A stretch of DNA of 13,030 nucleotides from contig JAJFHB010000355.1 in NCBI GenBank assembly GCA_021775795.1, forward strand, positions 1 to 13,030, written 5' to 3'. Of the stretch, positions 12,009-13,030 are shown one piece after another. The DNA is from Hyphomicrobiales bacterium (lineage in GTDB: Bacteria; Pseudomonadota; Alphaproteobacteria; Rhizobiales; JAJFHB01). Every line of letters begins with the position of its first letter. Position 1 is the stretch's first letter. Made by a program: the position numbers and the translations under genes. Below the pieces are notes generated by a model, which was not told the DNA's origin, searched no databases, and saw only the letters and a program-made list of their open reading frames with translations.

Positions 12009-13030
12009 TGGACGCTCCTGGCGCGTCTGCGGCCACGACCAGCCGTCGCGGGCGTGTTGCGCGAAGTTTCTTCGAACAGTTCCGCCAGTTTGTCGGTCAT
12101 GGCGCCGCCAAGCTCTTCGGCATCCACGATTGTCACGGCGCGCCGATAATAGCGGGTGACATCATGGCCGATTCCAATGGCGATGAGTTCAACAGGTGAC
12201 CGGTTTTCAATTTCCTCGATCACCATTCTCAGGTGCTGCTCAAGATAGTTACCTGAATTGACGGACAGAGTGGAATCATCAACAGGCGCACCATCAGAAA
12301 TTACCATCAAGATGCGCCGTTGTTCCGGGCGGCCTATCAATCTGGAGTGTGCCCACAAGAGGGCCTCACCGTCGATGTTTTCCTTCAGCAGGCCTTCACG
12401 CATCATCAATCCAAGATTGCGCCGGGCGCGCCTCCACGGGCTGTCTGCGGACTTGTAAATGATATGCCTCAGGTCGTTCAGACGGCCTGGCGTGTCGGGC
12501 TTGCCGGAGGCGAGCCATTTTTCGCGGCTTTGGCCGCCTTTCCAGGCGCGCGTGGTGAAACCAAGAATTTCAACCTTCACGCCGCAGCGCTCCAGCGTGC
12601 GGGCCAGAATGTCAGCGCAGGTGGCGGCAACGGTAATGGGGCGGCCGCGCATAGAGCCGGAATTGTCGAGGAGGAGTGTGACTACCGTGTCTCGGAAGTT
12701 TGTGTCCTGTTCCACCTTGAACGACAAAGGATGCATCGGATCGGTGATCACCCGGGTCAGGCGGGCGGCGTCCAGGATGCCTTCTTCAAGATCGAAATCC
12801 CAGGACCGGTTTTGTTTGGCCATGAGACGCCTTTGCAGCCGGTTTGCGAGCCGGGAGACAACGCCCTGCATGTTGGACAACTGCTTGTCGAGATATTCCC
12901 GCAGGCGGCCCAGTTCTTCGGCATCGCAGAGATCTTCCGCCGCGATCGTCTCATCAAACTCCGGCGTGAAGACTTTGTAGATGGGTTCCGGGGGCAGGTT
13001 GGAGAACGGCATCTGCGGCCGGTAGGGGTC
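12005..13030 (-). CDS. cobT: Cobaltochelatase subunit CobT, C-terminal 341 residues (partial)
   Basis: The frame is open to the window edge; the N-terminal part lies beyond base 13030. CobT is usually about 630 residues, so a little over half is visible. Visible residues about 115-310 form a von Willebrand A domain with the MIDAS metal site Asp122-Asn-Ser124-Gly-Ser126 and a later Ser-Asp-Gly-Ala-Pro. The surroundings ([10 protein letters not shown], and [10 protein letters not shown]) are near-invariant in the family. CobT and the AAA+ subunit CobS form the ATP-driven chaperone that, with CobN, inserts cobalt into hydrogenobyrinate a,c-diamide in the aerobic cobalamin pathway. The C-terminus is a short Arg-rich tail. 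cobS is expected just beyond the edge. Confidence 0.95.
   Translation of the reverse strand, partial: DPYRPQMPFSNLPPEPIYKVFTPEFDETIAAEDLCDAEELGRLREYLDKQLSNMQGVVSRLANRLQRRLMAKQNRSWDFDLEEGILDAARLTRVITDPMHPLSFKVEQDTNFRDTVVTLLLDNSGSMRGRPITVAATCADILARTLERCGVKVEILGFTTRAWKGGQSREKWLASGKPDTPGRLNDLRHIIYKSADSPWRRARRNLGLMMREGLLKENIDGEALLWAHSRLIGRPEQRRILMVISDGAPVDDSTLSVNSGNYLEQHLRMVIEEIENRSPVELIAIGIGHDVTRYYRRAVTIVDAEELGGAMTDKLAELFEETSRNTPATAGRGRRRARSVH
12015..12019 (-). promoter_or_regulatory. Ribosome binding site deciding a TTG start
   Basis: AGGAG on the minus strand, inside the last codons of cobT, lies six bases before TTG at 12008. It is the best-placed site for the phytase-like gene and supports the rare start codon and the four-base overlap. 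Confidence 0.7.

Overview
The window looks like an ordinary, vertically inherited stretch of an alphaproteobacterial chromosome, most likely from Hyphomicrobiales (Rhizobiales) or a close relative. The basis is the protein content: an aerobic cobaltochelatase CobT, an alphaproteobacterial-type ribosomal protein L28, a SUV3-like helicase, a CarD-type RNA polymerase regulator and a seven-iron ferredoxin. From memory, the order cobT / phytase-like / rpmB / DUF3108 / SUV3-like helicase / S4 protein / fdxA / carD recurs in Hyphomicrobiales. The genus cannot be named from the sequence alone. There is no sign of an insertion sequence, prophage, CRISPR array, tRNA or rRNA.

Layout. Bases 1-132 are the end of a small cysteine-containing protein on the plus strand, followed by hairpins and a rho-independent terminator. 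A gene-free stretch of about 400 bases follows and ends in a perfect 15-bp terminator hairpin that belongs to no visible gene (possible small RNA). Next come a secreted nuclease-fold protein with an eroded active site (532-1389, +), a metallo-beta-lactamase-fold hydrolase (1411-2139, -) and a lipoprotein-like M48 metalloprotease (2324-3823, +). From 3962 to 10328 all genes run on the minus strand: carD, fdxA, an S4-domain RNA-binding protein, a 962-residue SUV3-like helicase and a secreted DUF3108 protein. rpmB (10681-10968, +) is divergent from the DUF3108 gene. A secreted phytase-like beta-propeller protein and the C-terminal part of CobT (both -) close the window; their reading frames overlap by four bases.

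Function. The central block serves core information processing: RNA polymerase control (CarD), RNA remodelling (helicase), ribosome or RNA binding (S4 protein, L28), and one electron carrier (FdxA). The flanks hold envelope or secreted proteins (nuclease-fold, M48, DUF3108, phytase-like) and cobalamin synthesis (CobT).

The least explained part is the 675-base gap at 8769-9443, upstream of the helicase. It contains two related 50-bp elements with GAACAAA/TTTGTTC ends, a LexA-like GAAC-N7-GAAC site abutting the first, a one-mismatch version of that site at the same place beside the second, and six GANTC methylation motifs in about 290 bases. I found no convincing new multi-gene system. This paired-element region and two candidate small RNAs are the best leads.
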